Source: Amycolatopsis camponoti (GTDB lineage Bacteria; Actinomycetota; Actinomycetes; Mycobacteriales; Pseudonocardiaceae). Taken from it: a stretch of DNA of 64,000 bases. Location of the stretch: the NCBI RefSeq assembly GCF_902497555.1, contig NZ_CABVGP010000003.1, forward strand, positions 1,922,001-1,986,000, in the 5' to 3' direction. The notes beneath the pieces are model-generated. The model was not told where the DNA came from and searched no databases. It saw only the letters and a program-made list of their open reading frames with translations. The first letter of the stretch is position 1. Each line of letters begins with the position of its first letter. Position numbers and translations under genes: made by a program. This document shows positions 54,129 through 62,228 of this stretch, piece by piece.

Positions 54129-55013
54129 TTAGGCAGCTGAGGCTTGAGCGTAGTAGGTGGTTCTGGCTTCGGCCGGGGTGTTCTGGCCGATGGTGGAGTG
54201 CAACCTTGCGTGGTTGTAGTAGCGCAGATAGCGGAACACGTCCTGGCGGGCCTGGGCCCGGGTGCGCCAGATCGTGGTGCCGATTTCGGTCTTCAACGTG
54301 GCGAAGAAGGCTTCGGCGACGGCGTTGTCGTAGCAGGACCCGACCCGCCCGACCGATGGCCGGATCTGGTGTTCGGCGAGGGCGGTGCGGAACTGGCCGG
54401 AGGTGTATTGGACGCCGCGGTCGGTGTGAAACACCGCATCGGGCTGGATGAGGCCGCGGGCCGCAGCGAGGTCGATCGCGTCGCAGACCAGGTCGGTGCG
54501 CATATGGCTGGCCATGGCGTGGCCGACGATTTCGCGGGTGTGCAGGTCGATGACGGTGGCCAGGTAGAGCCAGCCTTGGAAGGTGGGCAGGCAGGTGATG
54601 TCCCCGACCAGCCTTGTCCCTGGGGCGGTGGCGGTGAAGTCGCGGCGGATCAGATCACCCACCGGGGTGACCGGGCCGGCCGCGGGCCGGGTGGTGACGC
54701 GGCGTTTGCGGCGGGTGATCCCGGCCAGACCGTGCTCGCGCATCAGCCGCTCCACCCGTTTGTGGTTGATCGTGTGGCCGCGGCGGTGCAGTTCCGCAGT
54801 CACCCGCGGAACGCCGTAGGCGCCACGGTGCTCGGCGTGGATGCTGGTGATCAACCTGACCAGTTCGACTTCAGCCTCCGCCCGCCGGGCCCGATCTGAC
54901 TCGGCCGCGACCCACTCGTGGAAGCCTTGCCGGCGCAGCCCGAGGACCTGGCACAACCGCTGGACACCGAAGGTGGTGCGGTGTTCGGAGATGAACCGGT
55001 AGCGGTAGATCAT
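54129..55013 (-). CDS. IS3-family transposase OrfB (DDE integrase)
   Basis: 294 aa with an rve core. The DDE triad is visible: Asp in VGDITCLPT, Asp in HTDRGVQYTS, and Glu in NAVAEAFFATLKTE. The N-terminal HTH_21 segment (HRGAYGVPRVTAELHRRGHT) is present. ATG overlaps the orfA stop (ATGA), so it may be made by reinitiation, or as an OrfAB fusion by frameshifting; no obvious A-rich slip site is seen. Confidence 0.95.
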   Translation of the reverse strand: MIYRYRFISEHRTTFGVQRLCQVLGLRRQGFHEWVAAESDRARRAEAEVELVRLITSIHAEHRGAYGVPRVTAELHRRGHTINHKRVERLMREHGLAGITRRKRRVTTRPAAGPVTPVGDLIRRDFTATAPGTRLVGDITCLPTFQGWLYLATVIDLHTREIVGHAMASHMRTDLVCDAIDLAAARGLIQPDAVFHTDRGVQYTSGQFRTALAEHQIRPSVGRVGSCYDNAVAEAFFATLKTEIGTTIWRTRAQARQDVFRYLRYYNHARLHSTIGQNTPAEARTTYYAQASAA

Positions 55014-55300
55014 CGATCCATCTCGCGCGCAAAATAGGCGGCCGCTTTCCGCAGGATCTCCTTCTCTTTCTGCAGCTCAGCGACCTGCTTCCGCAACCGC
55101 TGGACTTCATCGGTCACCGCCGGATCCTCCACCATCGGCCCGGCCGCAGCTTCCTGCTTGGCCACGTTCACCCACGACCGCAGGGTCTCGTGGTTGACCC
55201 CCAGTTCGCGGGCGATCTGCCGCAACGGACGATCACTCGAGTTCACCAACTCGATGGCGTCACGACGGAACTGCTCCGGGTACTTCGACCTGCGAGACAC
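55010..55300 (-). CDS. IS3-family transposase OrfA
   Basis: 96 aa. HTH (RRDAIELVNSSDRPLRQIAR, LGVNHETLRSWV) followed by a leucine-zipper-like helix (VTDEVQRLRKQVAELQKEKE) for dimerisation. GTG 55300 gives the usual MSRRSKYPEQFRRDA start; a longer frame begins at 55324. Confidence 0.92.
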   Translation of the reverse strand: MSRRSKYPEQFRRDAIELVNSSDRPLRQIARELGVNHETLRSWVNVAKQEAAAGPMVEDPAVTDEVQRLRKQVAELQKEKEILRKAAAYFAREMDR

Positions 55301-55366
55301 CAGGACATCCTCCCTCCAGACCACTGTCTGGAATCAAGGTGTCCGGCCCCAAGGGGCAACCCCACA

Positions 55367-55421
55367 CCCGTGATCAGAGGGGCATCACGCGTGATGCCCG
55401 CCCAGTCACGCGTGATGCCCC
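55367..55421. repeat. Array C, right fragment
   Basis: Units at 55367-55387 and 55388-55408 and a partial unit at 55409-55421. Contains the perfect 20-bp palindrome GGGCATCACGCGTGATGCCC (55380-55399). Joined to the left fragment without the IS and one CACC copy, the 21-bp phase is kept exactly. Confidence 0.78.
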
Positions 55422-55457
55422 GGCGCGGTCGTCGGCGGGACCGCGGAAACGGACATA

Positions 55458-55513
55458 TTGACGCCTCGCCCGCGCCGGGATAGCGTTCTCTCGCTAAATA
55501 GGAAACTTTCCTA
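55458..55513 (+). promoter_or_regulatory. Promoter and operator of the GH9 gene
   Basis: TTGACG (55458-55463), 17-bp spacer, TAGCGT (55481-55486). At 55499-55513 lies the perfect 7-1-7 inverted repeat TAGGAAACTTTCCTA, just after the expected start site. AGGAAA-N-TTTCCT palindromes are, as far as I recall, found before other actinomycete polysaccharide-degradation genes; the regulator is not identifiable here. Confidence 0.75.
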
Positions 55514-55531
55514 ACAAAGTGGAGGGCGACC

Positions 55532-57364
55532 ATGCGCCTGCTTCCCCTCGCGACAGCGGCCGCGCTCGCCGTGCCCCTCGCCGCCACCCCGGCCGAGGCG
55601 GCGACTCCCGCCGAGGTGCGCGTCGACCAAGTCGGCTACGCGCTGGGCGAGGCGAAGCACGCCTACCTGCTCGGCGGCGCCGCGGGGAAGTTCACCGTCG
55701 TCGACGAGCGCGGCCGTACGGTCCGTGAGGGCCGCACCGGTGTCAGTCTCGGTGCCTGGAACGCGCGGTACAACAACGTGTTCGATCTCGACCTGTCCAC
55801 TGTGGACCGCCCAGGCACCTATCGCGTCAAGGCCGCCGGAGCGACGTCGCCGCCGTTCCGGATCGACACCGCGAGGCGCCTGTTCCGCCCGCTCGTGCGC
55901 GCCACCACCGAGTTCTTCCAGGCCCAGCGCGACGGCCACGACGTCATCCCCGGCCGTCTCGACCGCCGGCCGTCGCACCTCGCGGACCGGAAGGCGACCG
56001 TGTACGCGGAGCCGAAGTTCCAAGGCGAAGGCGGCGACGAAATCGTCGAACCGCTGAAAGCCCAGGGCGGCCCGGTCGACGTCGAAGGCGGCTGGGTCGA
56101 CGCCGGCGACTTCGTCAAGTTCACCTCCAACACCGCGTATTCCCTGGCCGAACTGGGCTTCGTACTCCGCGACGACCCCGACGCGGTGCTGGCGAAGGAG
56201 GTCCGCTTCGGCCTCGACTGGCTCGACAAGATGTGGGACGGCCGGACGAAGACCCTCTACGCCCAGGTCGGCATCGGCACCGGCAGCGAGGAGTTCGGCT
56301 TCCTCGGCGACCACGACGTCTGGCGCAACCCCCAGGACGACGACGCCCTCGACGTCAAGCCCGGCGACCCCGCCTACTTCGTCAAGTACCGCCCGGTCTT
56401 CCCGGCCGCTCCCGCCGGCGCGCCGCTGTCGCCGAACCTCGCCGGCCGCGTCGCCGCCGCCTTCGCGCTCGGCGCGCAGGTCCAGGCCCACCGGGACCCG
56501 CGCCTGGCCCGCCACTACCTGGCCGAGGCGGCCGCGGTGTTCGCCCAGGCCAAGACGGCGGACGTCGGCGAACTCGTCAGCGCGTTCCCGCACGCCTACT
56601 ACCCGGAGTCATCCTGGGAGGACGACCTGGAACTCGGTGCGACGCAGCTGGCGCTCGCGGCGCGAGCCCTCGGAGACCCCCGCGCGAACGGCTGGGTCCG
56701 CGAAGCGGCGAAGTGGGCGAAGGCCTACATCGGCAGCGACGACACGAGCACGTTGAACCTCTACGACACCAGCGCGCTCGCCCACGCCGACCTCGCCGGC
56801 CTGCTGCGCACCGGCGTCCCCGGCGCCGCGCTCGGCGTCCGCGAGCTGGCCGCGGATCTGCGCCGTCAGCTGGACGCGGGGGTCGAGTCGGCGAAGAAGA
56901 GTCCATTCCGGACCGCCGTCGACGTCACCGACTTCGACGCCGCCAGCAAGAGCTTCGGCTTCGCCGCCACCGCGCGGCTCTACCAGCGCGTCACCGGCGA
57001 CACCCGCTACGCGGCCTTCGGCGCGCAACAGCGGAACTTCACGCTCGGCGCGAACGCGTGGGGAGTGTCGCTCGTGGTCGGCGTCGGGACGACGTCCCCG
57101 CAGTGCCCGCACCACCAGGCCGCGAACCTCGCCGGACCTTCGAAAGTGCTGTACGGCGCGGTCGTCAACGGCCCCAACGGAGCGGACAACTTCGCCGATC
57201 TGCCCTTCCCGGCGGGCGCGAAGGAATGCACCCGTCCGTATGAATCCTTCGACGGCCAGGGAAGTCGCTACGCCGACGACCTCAGTTCATGGCCCAGTAA
57301 CGAGCCCGCCATCGACTTCACCTCCACGGCGACGTTGGCATTCTCGCTGGCGGGCAGGCCGTAG
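55532..57364 (+). CDS. Secreted GH9 glycoside hydrolase (cellulase family)
   Basis: 610 aa. Signal peptide (1-24), N-terminal Ig-like CelD_N domain (about 27-110: VRVDQVGYALGEAKHAYLLG) and an (alpha/alpha)6 GH9 catalytic domain (about 115-610). GGWVDAGDFVKF carries the nucleophile/base Asp pair, and SNEPAIDFTS near the C terminus carries the acid Glu. No carbohydrate-binding module is seen. Endoglucanase or exo-type specificity cannot be told. GGAGGG is 5 nt before the ATG. Confidence 0.93.
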   Translation: MRLLPLATAAALAVPLAATPAEAATPAEVRVDQVGYALGEAKHAYLLGGAAGKFTVVDERGRTVREGRTGVSLGAWNARYNNVFDLDLSTVDRPGTYRVKAAGATSPPFRIDTARRLFRPLVRATTEFFQAQRDGHDVIPGRLDRRPSHLADRKATVYAEPKFQGEGGDEIVEPLKAQGGPVDVEGGWVDAGDFVKFTSNTAYSLAELGFVLRDDPDAVLAKEVRFGLDWLDKMWDGRTKTLYAQVGIGTGSEEFGFLGDHDVWRNPQDDDALDVKPGDPAYFVKYRPVFPAAPAGAPLSPNLAGRVAAAFALGAQVQAHRDPRLARHYLAEAAAVFAQAKTADVGELVSAFPHAYYPESSWEDDLELGATQLALAARALGDPRANGWVREAAKWAKAYIGSDDTSTLNLYDTSALAHADLAGLLRTGVPGAALGVRELAADLRRQLDAGVESAKKSPFRTAVDVTDFDAASKSFGFAATARLYQRVTGDTRYAAFGAQQRNFTLGANAWGVSLVVGVGTTSPQCPHHQAANLAGPSKVLYGAVVNGPNGADNFADLPFPAGAKECTRPYESFDGQGSRYADDLSSWPSNEPAIDFTSTATLAFSLAGRP

Positions 57365-57373
57365 CATGGGGAA

Positions 57374-58159
57374 GTGAGCGAACAGTCTGAATGGCCGGAC
57401 GGCCAGTACCCCGAACGCCCGGTAGAGCGCCACAAGGGCCCGGTCGTGCTGCGCCGCGACCGCCGCGACCAGGGCAGCACCACCGACCAGCGGCTCCTGG
57501 ACGCGCGCGGCCCGAGCGACTGGGTGCACACCGACCCGTGGCGCGTGCTGCGCATCCAGGCCGAGTTCGTCGAAGGCTTCGGCGCGCTCGCCGAGGTCCC
57601 GCGCGCGGTCACGGTGTTCGGTTCGGCCCGCACCAAGCGCGACCACCCGGAGTACGAGCTCGGCCGCAAGATCGGCGCGGCGCTGGCCGACGCCGGGTTC
57701 GCCGTGATGACCGGCGGCGGCCCGGGCGCGATGGAGGCCGTGAACCGCGGCGCGGCCGAGGCCGGCGGCTTCTCCGTCGGGCTGGGCATCGAGCTGCCGT
57801 TCGAGCAGGGCCTGAACCCGTGGGTCGACCTCGGCGTCAACTTCCGGTACTTCTTCGCCCGGAAGACGATGTTCATCAAGTATTCGCAGGCCTTCATCTG
57901 CCTGCCCGGCGGCTTCGGCACGCTCGACGAGCTGTTCGAGGCGCTGACGCTGGTGCAGACCAAGAAGGTCACGAAGTTCCCGGTGGTGCTGTTCGGCAGC
58001 GACTACTGGGGCGGGCTCTACGACTGGATCGCCAAGACCGTGCAGGCCGAGGGCAAGGTCAGCCCGCACGACCTGGACCTGCTGCACGTCACCGACGACA
58101 TCGACGACGCCGTCCGCGTCGTGCAGGAGTCCTACCAGGCCTGGGAGGACACCCACTGA
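57374..58159 (+). CDS. LOG-family protein (TIGR00730), copy 1
   Basis: 261 aa. Rossmann-like LOG domain from about residue 75: VFGSARTKRDHPEYELGRKI, TGGGPGAMEAVNRGA, and the signature PGGFGTLDELFE. LOG enzymes release free bases from cytokinin-type nucleoside 5'-monophosphates; bacterial physiological substrates are unclear. The extra N-terminal 70 residues are charged. TAGCAT lies 6 nt before the GTG. The next gene, a second LOG, overlaps by 1 bp (TGATG). Confidence 0.88.
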   Translation: MSEQSEWPDGQYPERPVERHKGPVVLRRDRRDQGSTTDQRLLDARGPSDWVHTDPWRVLRIQAEFVEGFGALAEVPRAVTVFGSARTKRDHPEYELGRKIGAALADAGFAVMTGGGPGAMEAVNRGAAEAGGFSVGLGIELPFEQGLNPWVDLGVNFRYFFARKTMFIKYSQAFICLPGGFGTLDELFEALTLVQTKKVTKFPVVLFGSDYWGGLYDWIAKTVQAEGKVSPHDLDLLHVTDDIDDAVRVVQESYQAWEDTH

Positions 58160-58743
58160 TGAGCCGGATCTGTGTCTTCTGCGGCTCGTCGATGGGGTTC
58201 TCGCCGCGCTACGCCGAGCAGGCGGCTGCGCTGGGCAAGCTCCTGGCCCAGCGCGGCATCGGCCTGGTCTACGGCGGCGCGAGCGTCGGCACGATGGGCG
58301 TGGTCGCCGACGCGGCGCTGGCCGCGGGCGGCGAGGTGATCGGCGTGATCCCGGAGGCGCTCTCGAGCGTAGAGATTTCGCACGCCGGGCTGTCCGAGCT
58401 GCACGTCGTGAAGGACATGCACGAGCGCAAGGCCAAGATGGCGGCCCTGTCCGACGGCTTCCTCGCGCTGCCCGGCGGCGCCGGGACGCTGGAGGAGCTG
58501 TTCGAGGTCTGGACGTGGGCCCAGCTCGGCCTGCACGGCAAGCCGATCGGCCTGGTCGACGTCGACGGGTACTACGGGCCGCTGGTGGCGTTCGCCGACC
58601 ACATGGTGACCGAGGGGTTCGTCAAGCCGGAGTACCGGCAGCTGCTGATGACCGACACCGACCCGGCGGTGCTGCTCGACCGGTTCGCGACGTACGAGCC
58701 GCCCGCGCCGCCTAAGTGGGCGACGGAGCCGCCGGGGATCTGA
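58159..58743 (+). CDS. LOG-family protein (TIGR00730), copy 2
   Basis: 194 aa, the usual single-domain LOG length: ICVFCGSSMGFSPRYAEQA, VYGGASVGTMGVVADAAL, PGGAGTLEELFEVWTW. Corresponds in context to Rv1205 of M. tuberculosis. Translationally coupled to copy 1. It differs enough from copy 1 that they are not a recent duplication. The last 32 bp overlap the convergent LysR gene. Confidence 0.9.
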   Translation: MSRICVFCGSSMGFSPRYAEQAAALGKLLAQRGIGLVYGGASVGTMGVVADAALAAGGEVIGVIPEALSSVEISHAGLSELHVVKDMHERKAKMAALSDGFLALPGGAGTLEELFEVWTWAQLGLHGKPIGLVDVDGYYGPLVAFADHMVTEGFVKPEYRQLLMTDTDPAVLLDRFATYEPPAPPKWATEPPGI

Positions 58744-59554
58744 CGTCGGTGCTCGCCCGGACGAACGCGGCCACCGCCCGCGAGCGCGTCCGGTCGGGCC
58801 ACGCCAGCAGCACCGACGTCCGGGGCGCGTCGAGCACCGGCAGGCACACGACGTCCGCGCGCACGTGGCGGCGGGCCGACTCCGGGACCACCGCGACGAC
58901 CTGGCCCAGCGCCACGAGCTGGAGCAGCTGCCCCGCGTCCCGCACCTCGGGCCCGCGCACGTCGCTGCCGGGCCACCGGGGGAGCGGCTCGCCGTCCAGG
59001 TCGGCGAGCACCAGCGCCGACCGGTCGGCCAGGCGGTGCCCGCGCGCGAGCATCGCCACCTGGTCCTGCTCCAGCAGCAGCTCGGTGTCGAACCCGACGG
59101 AGTCGTCGTGCGGGCCGTGCAGGAACGCCAGGTCGACGCGGCCGTCGCGCAGCATGCGGGACTGCTCGCCGATCCCGCCCACGACGACCTCGACCTCGAT
59201 CGCGTCCGGGTCGGCCCGGTACCCGGGGAGGATCCGCTCGAGCAGGCCGGCGTCGCCGTCGGGCTTCATCGCCACGAGCAGCTTCGGCACCTCCTGTCCC
59301 GCGCGCTGCGCCCGGCGCACCGCGGCGTCCACCGCGTCGAGCGCTTTGCGGCTCTCCGCAAGGAAAACCGCGCCCGCGGGCGTCAGGCTCACGCCGCGGC
59401 TCGTGCGGTTCAGCAGCGGCACGCCCATGCGGCGTTCGAGCTGCTGGATGGCGCGCGACAGCGGAGGCTGCGCCATGCCGAGGCGCTGCGCGGCGCGGCC
59501 GAAGTGCAGTTCCTCGGCGACGGCCACGAAATACGCGAGCTCCCGCGTCTCCAT
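58712..59554 (-). CDS. LysR-family regulator
   Basis: 280 aa. N-terminal winged HTH (METRELAYFVAVAEELHFGR, RLGMAQPPLSRAIQQLE) and a periplasmic-binding-like effector domain. Divergent from an SDR gene, with a 7-1-7 palindrome between, so it likely activates or represses that gene. TACTCT lies 6 nt before the ATG, suggesting leaderless expression. Confidence 0.9.
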   Translation of the reverse strand: METRELAYFVAVAEELHFGRAAQRLGMAQPPLSRAIQQLERRMGVPLLNRTSRGVSLTPAGAVFLAESRKALDAVDAAVRRAQRAGQEVPKLLVAMKPDGDAGLLERILPGYRADPDAIEVEVVVGGIGEQSRMLRDGRVDLAFLHGPHDDSVGFDTELLLEQDQVAMLARGHRLADRSALVLADLDGEPLPRWPGSDVRGPEVRDAGQLLQLVALGQVVAVVPESARRHVRADVVCLPVLDAPRTSVLLAWPDRTRSRAVAAFVRASTDVRSPAAPSPT

Positions 59555-59570
59555 ACCGCCAGAGTATCGG

Positions 59571-59585
59571 CCGATGCGGCATCGG
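59571..59585. promoter_or_regulatory. LysR-type operator
   Basis: CCGATGC-G-GCATCGG, perfect 7-1-7 inverted repeat between the LysR start (59554) and the SDR start (59625), close to where LysR regulators bind divergent promoters. Confidence 0.6.
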
Positions 59586-59624
59586 TGTTGGCTCGCGTGT
59601 GCGGCTCGCTGGTGTGCTGGAGTC

Positions 59625-60341
59625 ATGGACGGAATCACTTTGGTCACCGGCGCGAACAAGGGCATCGGCCGCGAGATCGCCGCGCAGCTCGCCACCCTCG
59701 GGCACACCGTCGTCATCGGCGCCCGCAGCGCGGAACTGGGCGAGAAGGCGGCCGCGGAGCTGGGCACGGACTCGGTGGTCCTCGACGTCACCGACCCCGC
59801 TTCGGTCGCCGCGGCGGCTTCGGCTCTCGAGGAGCGCTACGGCCGGCTCGACGTGCTGGTCAACAACGCCGCCATCGCCCGCCCACCGGGCACCGACCTG
59901 GCCCACCAGACCCCCAGCACGGCCGACCTGGGCACGCTGCGCACGATCTTCGAGACGAACTTCTTCGGCGTCATCACGGTCACGAACGCGCTGCTGCCGC
60001 TGCTGCGCCGGTCGGCCGCGCCGCGCATCGTCAACGTCTCCAGCAGCGCCGCGTCCCTGACCCGCAACGCCGATCCGGCCGTCGAGCTGCCGATCTCGGC
60101 GGGCTACACCCCGTCGAAGACGGCGTTGACGTCGCTGACCTTGCAGTACGCGAGGGAGCTGCGCGGCGACGGCATCCTGGTCAACGCGGTCTGCCCGGGC
60201 TACTGCGCGACGGACCTGAACGGCCACTCGGGGTTCCGGACACCGGCGCAAGGCGCGGTGGCGGCGGTCCGGATGGCGACGATCGGAGCGGACGGCCCGA
60301 CGGGCACTTTTGTCGACGACGAGGGCCCGGTGCCGTGGTGA
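59625..60341 (+). CDS. Short-chain dehydrogenase/reductase
   Basis: 238-aa classical SDR. TGANKGIGREIA at residues 8-19, NNAAIA, catalytic Ser in VSSSAAS, YTPSK (YxxxK) and PGYCATDLNGH, a carbonyl-reductase-like C-terminal region. NADP(H) is probable. Substrate unknown; divergent LysR control suggests a catabolic or detoxification role. Confidence 0.87.
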   Translation: MDGITLVTGANKGIGREIAAQLATLGHTVVIGARSAELGEKAAAELGTDSVVLDVTDPASVAAAASALEERYGRLDVLVNNAAIARPPGTDLAHQTPSTADLGTLRTIFETNFFGVITVTNALLPLLRRSAAPRIVNVSSSAASLTRNADPAVELPISAGYTPSKTALTSLTLQYARELRGDGILVNAVCPGYCATDLNGHSGFRTPAQGAVAAVRMATIGADGPTGTFVDDEGPVPW

Positions 60342-60403
60342 CGGCCTAAACCGGCGGGCCGGTCCGCGCGTGCTGGGGGTGAACCGAAGGGGAGGAACCC
60401 ACC

Positions 60404-60603
60404 ATGATCGAGTCGAGCAAGCGCGCGGTCCGGCGGCTGGCGGCCGTCCTGCCGGCCCCCGTCTGTGGGGCCTGTACGAGAACATCGACTACGAACGCGG
60501 AGGCGGTCGCCAGCTGCTGATCGGCCGCGACTGGCGAGGTCCGCTGGCGCCGAAGTACGACTTCGCGAAGATCACCAGTTCGCTGATCTGGATCGCGAAC
60601 TAG
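60404..60603 (+). pseudogene. Remnant of a secreted beta/gamma-crystallin-like protein
   Basis: AGGGGAGGA precedes ATG 60404, which opens MIESSKRAVRRLAAVLPAP, like the start of a signal peptide, but that frame hits TGA after 38 codons. In another frame, from about 60461 to 60603, the sequence reads LWGLYENIDYERGGGRQLLI ... DFAKITSSLIWIAN. This resembles a Greek-key crystallin/peptidase-inhibitor I36 motif, which is usually much longer. The simplest reading is an internal deletion with a frame shift. Family assignment is tentative. Confidence 0.5.
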
Positions 60604-61274
60604 GCGACGCCCTCGCTCGGCCGCTTGTGGTAGGTGTCCACGTACTCCTGCCCCGAGATCTCCAGGATCTGGTACATCACCTCGTCGGTGACCGACCGGC
60701 GGATCGCCGGCGAGTAGTCCTGGCCCTCGTAGCGCGAGAAGTCGAGGGGCTTGCCGAACGTGATGGCGATCTTCGCCGGGCGGGGGATCCGCTTCCCGGC
60801 GGGCTGGAGCTTTTCGGTGCCGGTCAGCGCGACCGGCACCACCTTCGCGCCGGTCGCGAGGGCCAGCGCCGCGACGCCGGTGTGGCCGCGGTGCAGCCGG
60901 CCGTCCAGGGAACGCGTGCCCTCCGGGTAGATCGCGAAGACGCCTCCCGCGTCGAGCACCTTGCGCGCCGCTTCGAGGGCGGCCAGCCCGGCTTGGGCGT
61001 TGCCGCGCTCGACCGGGATGTAGCCGAGCCCGCCGACGAACCCGGCCATCAGCTTGCCCTTGGGGCCCTTGCCGGTGAAGTACTCGGCCTTGCCGAGGAA
61101 CTTGACCTGCCGCGGCGTCGCGAACGTGATCACGCCGGTGTCGAGCGCGGCCCGGTGGTTGGCCGCCAAGATCACCGGGCCCGTGGTGGGCACGTTTTCG
61201 ACGCCGTGCACCTCCGGCCGGTACACCGCCCTGGCCAGCGGTCCCAGCACGAACCGGACAAGCAGCGCGATCAA
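60600..61274 (-). CDS. 1-acyl-sn-glycerol-3-phosphate acyltransferase (PlsC-like)
   Basis: 224-aa membrane-associated acyltransferase making phosphatidic acid. The catalytic NHRAALD (NHx4D) lies near residue 38, and YPEGTRS near 115. A hydrophobic N terminus (IALLVRFVLGPLARAVY) likely anchors it. TTG start, with GGAGGAGGA about 4-6 nt upstream, which is convincing. Divergent from gpgS. Confidence 0.88.
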   Translation of the reverse strand: MIALLVRFVLGPLARAVYRPEVHGVENVPTTGPVILAANHRAALDTGVITFATPRQVKFLGKAEYFTGKGPKGKLMAGFVGGLGYIPVERGNAQAGLAALEAARKVLDAGGVFAIYPEGTRSLDGRLHRGHTGVAALALATGAKVVPVALTGTEKLQPAGKRIPRPAKIAITFGKPLDFSRYEGQDYSPAIRRSVTDEVMYQILEISGQEYVDTYHKRPSEGVA

Positions 61275-61307
61275 GTGGTCCTCCTCCTCGGGTGCGGTGA
61301 CCCCAGC

Positions 61308-62228
61308 ATGGCACGATCGTTACTCGTGAGTTGGTTCGAGCGGCGTACGTGGCAGGAGCCCGGGTGGACGCCCGAGGACATCGTGACCGCGAAGGGTGAC
61401 CGGACGGTTTCGGTCGTGCTACCGGCGCTGGACGAAGAGCGGACGGTGGGCGACGTCGTCGCGTCCGTGCGTCCGCTGGTCGGCAGCGTCGTCGACGAGC
61501 TGGTCGTCATGGATTCGGGTTCCACGGACGCGACCGCGCAAACCGCCGAGGCCGCCGGCGCGCGGGTCGTCCGCCGTGAGGACGTCCTGCCGGACCTGCC
61601 GCCGGTGCCCGGCAAGGGCGAGGTGCTGTGGCGTTCGCTGGCCGCGACCAGCGGCGACTTCGTCGTGTTCCTCGACTCCGACCTCGTCGACCCGGACCCG
61701 GCGTTCGTGCCGTCGCTGCTCGGGCCACTGGTCTCCGAAAACGGCGTCCACCTGGTGAAGGGCTTCTACCGCCGTCCGCTGCGACTGGAGAGCAGCGGCG
61801 GCGGCCGCGTCACCGAGCTGCTGGCGCGGCCGGTGCTCTCGGCGTTGCGCCCGTCGCTCGGCGGGCTGATCCAGCCCCTCGGGGGCGAGTACGCGGGCAC
61901 GCGCGCGTTCCTGGAGTCGGTGCCGTTCGCCGCCGGGTACGGCGTCGAGATCGGGCTGCTGCTCGACGCCGAGGCGCGCTACGGCCTCGACGGGCTCGCG
62001 CAGGTCAACCTCGGCGTCCGCAAGCACCGGAACCGGTCACTGCTGCAGCTGGGCGCGATGTCCCGGCAGATCCTGGGCACGGCGCTGGCGCGCTGCGGGA
62101 TCCCGGCCGCCGACGCGCCGCTCACGCAGTTCGTGCAGGTCGACGAGGAGTGGCTGCCGGACGTCACCGAGGTCCGGGTCGCGGACCGGCCGCCGATGCG
62201 GGAAGTGCTCGCCCGTCCTCGAGGGTGA
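61308..62228 (+). CDS. gpgS: GpgS, glucosyl-3-phosphoglycerate synthase
   Basis: About 306-aa retaining GT81 enzyme. It makes glucosyl-3-phosphoglycerate, the first step of methylglucose lipopolysaccharide and glucosylglycerate synthesis. SVVLPALDEERTVGDVV, MDSGSTDATAQTA, PGKGEVLWRSLAATSGDFVV, LDSDLVDPDP, KGFYRRPL and YGVEIGLL all match the mycobacterial enzyme. Start uncertain: ATG 61308 puts a rare TTA codon at position 5, while GTG 61326 avoids it. The end overlaps convergent cydC by 65 bp. Confidence 0.92.
   Translation: MARSLLVSWFERRTWQEPGWTPEDIVTAKGDRTVSVVLPALDEERTVGDVVASVRPLVGSVVDELVVMDSGSTDATAQTAEAAGARVVRREDVLPDLPPVPGKGEVLWRSLAATSGDFVVFLDSDLVDPDPAFVPSLLGPLVSENGVHLVKGFYRRPLRLESSGGGRVTELLARPVLSALRPSLGGLIQPLGGEYAGTRAFLESVPFAAGYGVEIGLLLDAEARYGLDGLAQVNLGVRKHRNRSLLQLGAMSRQILGTALARCGIPAADAPLTQFVQVDEEWLPDVTEVRVADRPPMREVLARPRG

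Larger units (their letters stand above)
54098..55364 (-). mobile_element. IS3-family insertion sequence, 1267 bp
   Basis: Imperfect terminal inverted repeats: left TGGAGTTGCCCC, right (complement) TGGGGTTGCCCC, then a second matching block GGACAC further in. Ends are TG...CA. Flanked by the direct repeat CACC (54094-54097 and 55365-55368), a 4-bp target duplication. It contains orfA and orfB with an ATGA overlap. Both frames and ends look intact, so it may be active. Inserted within a 21-bp module array. Confidence 0.88.
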
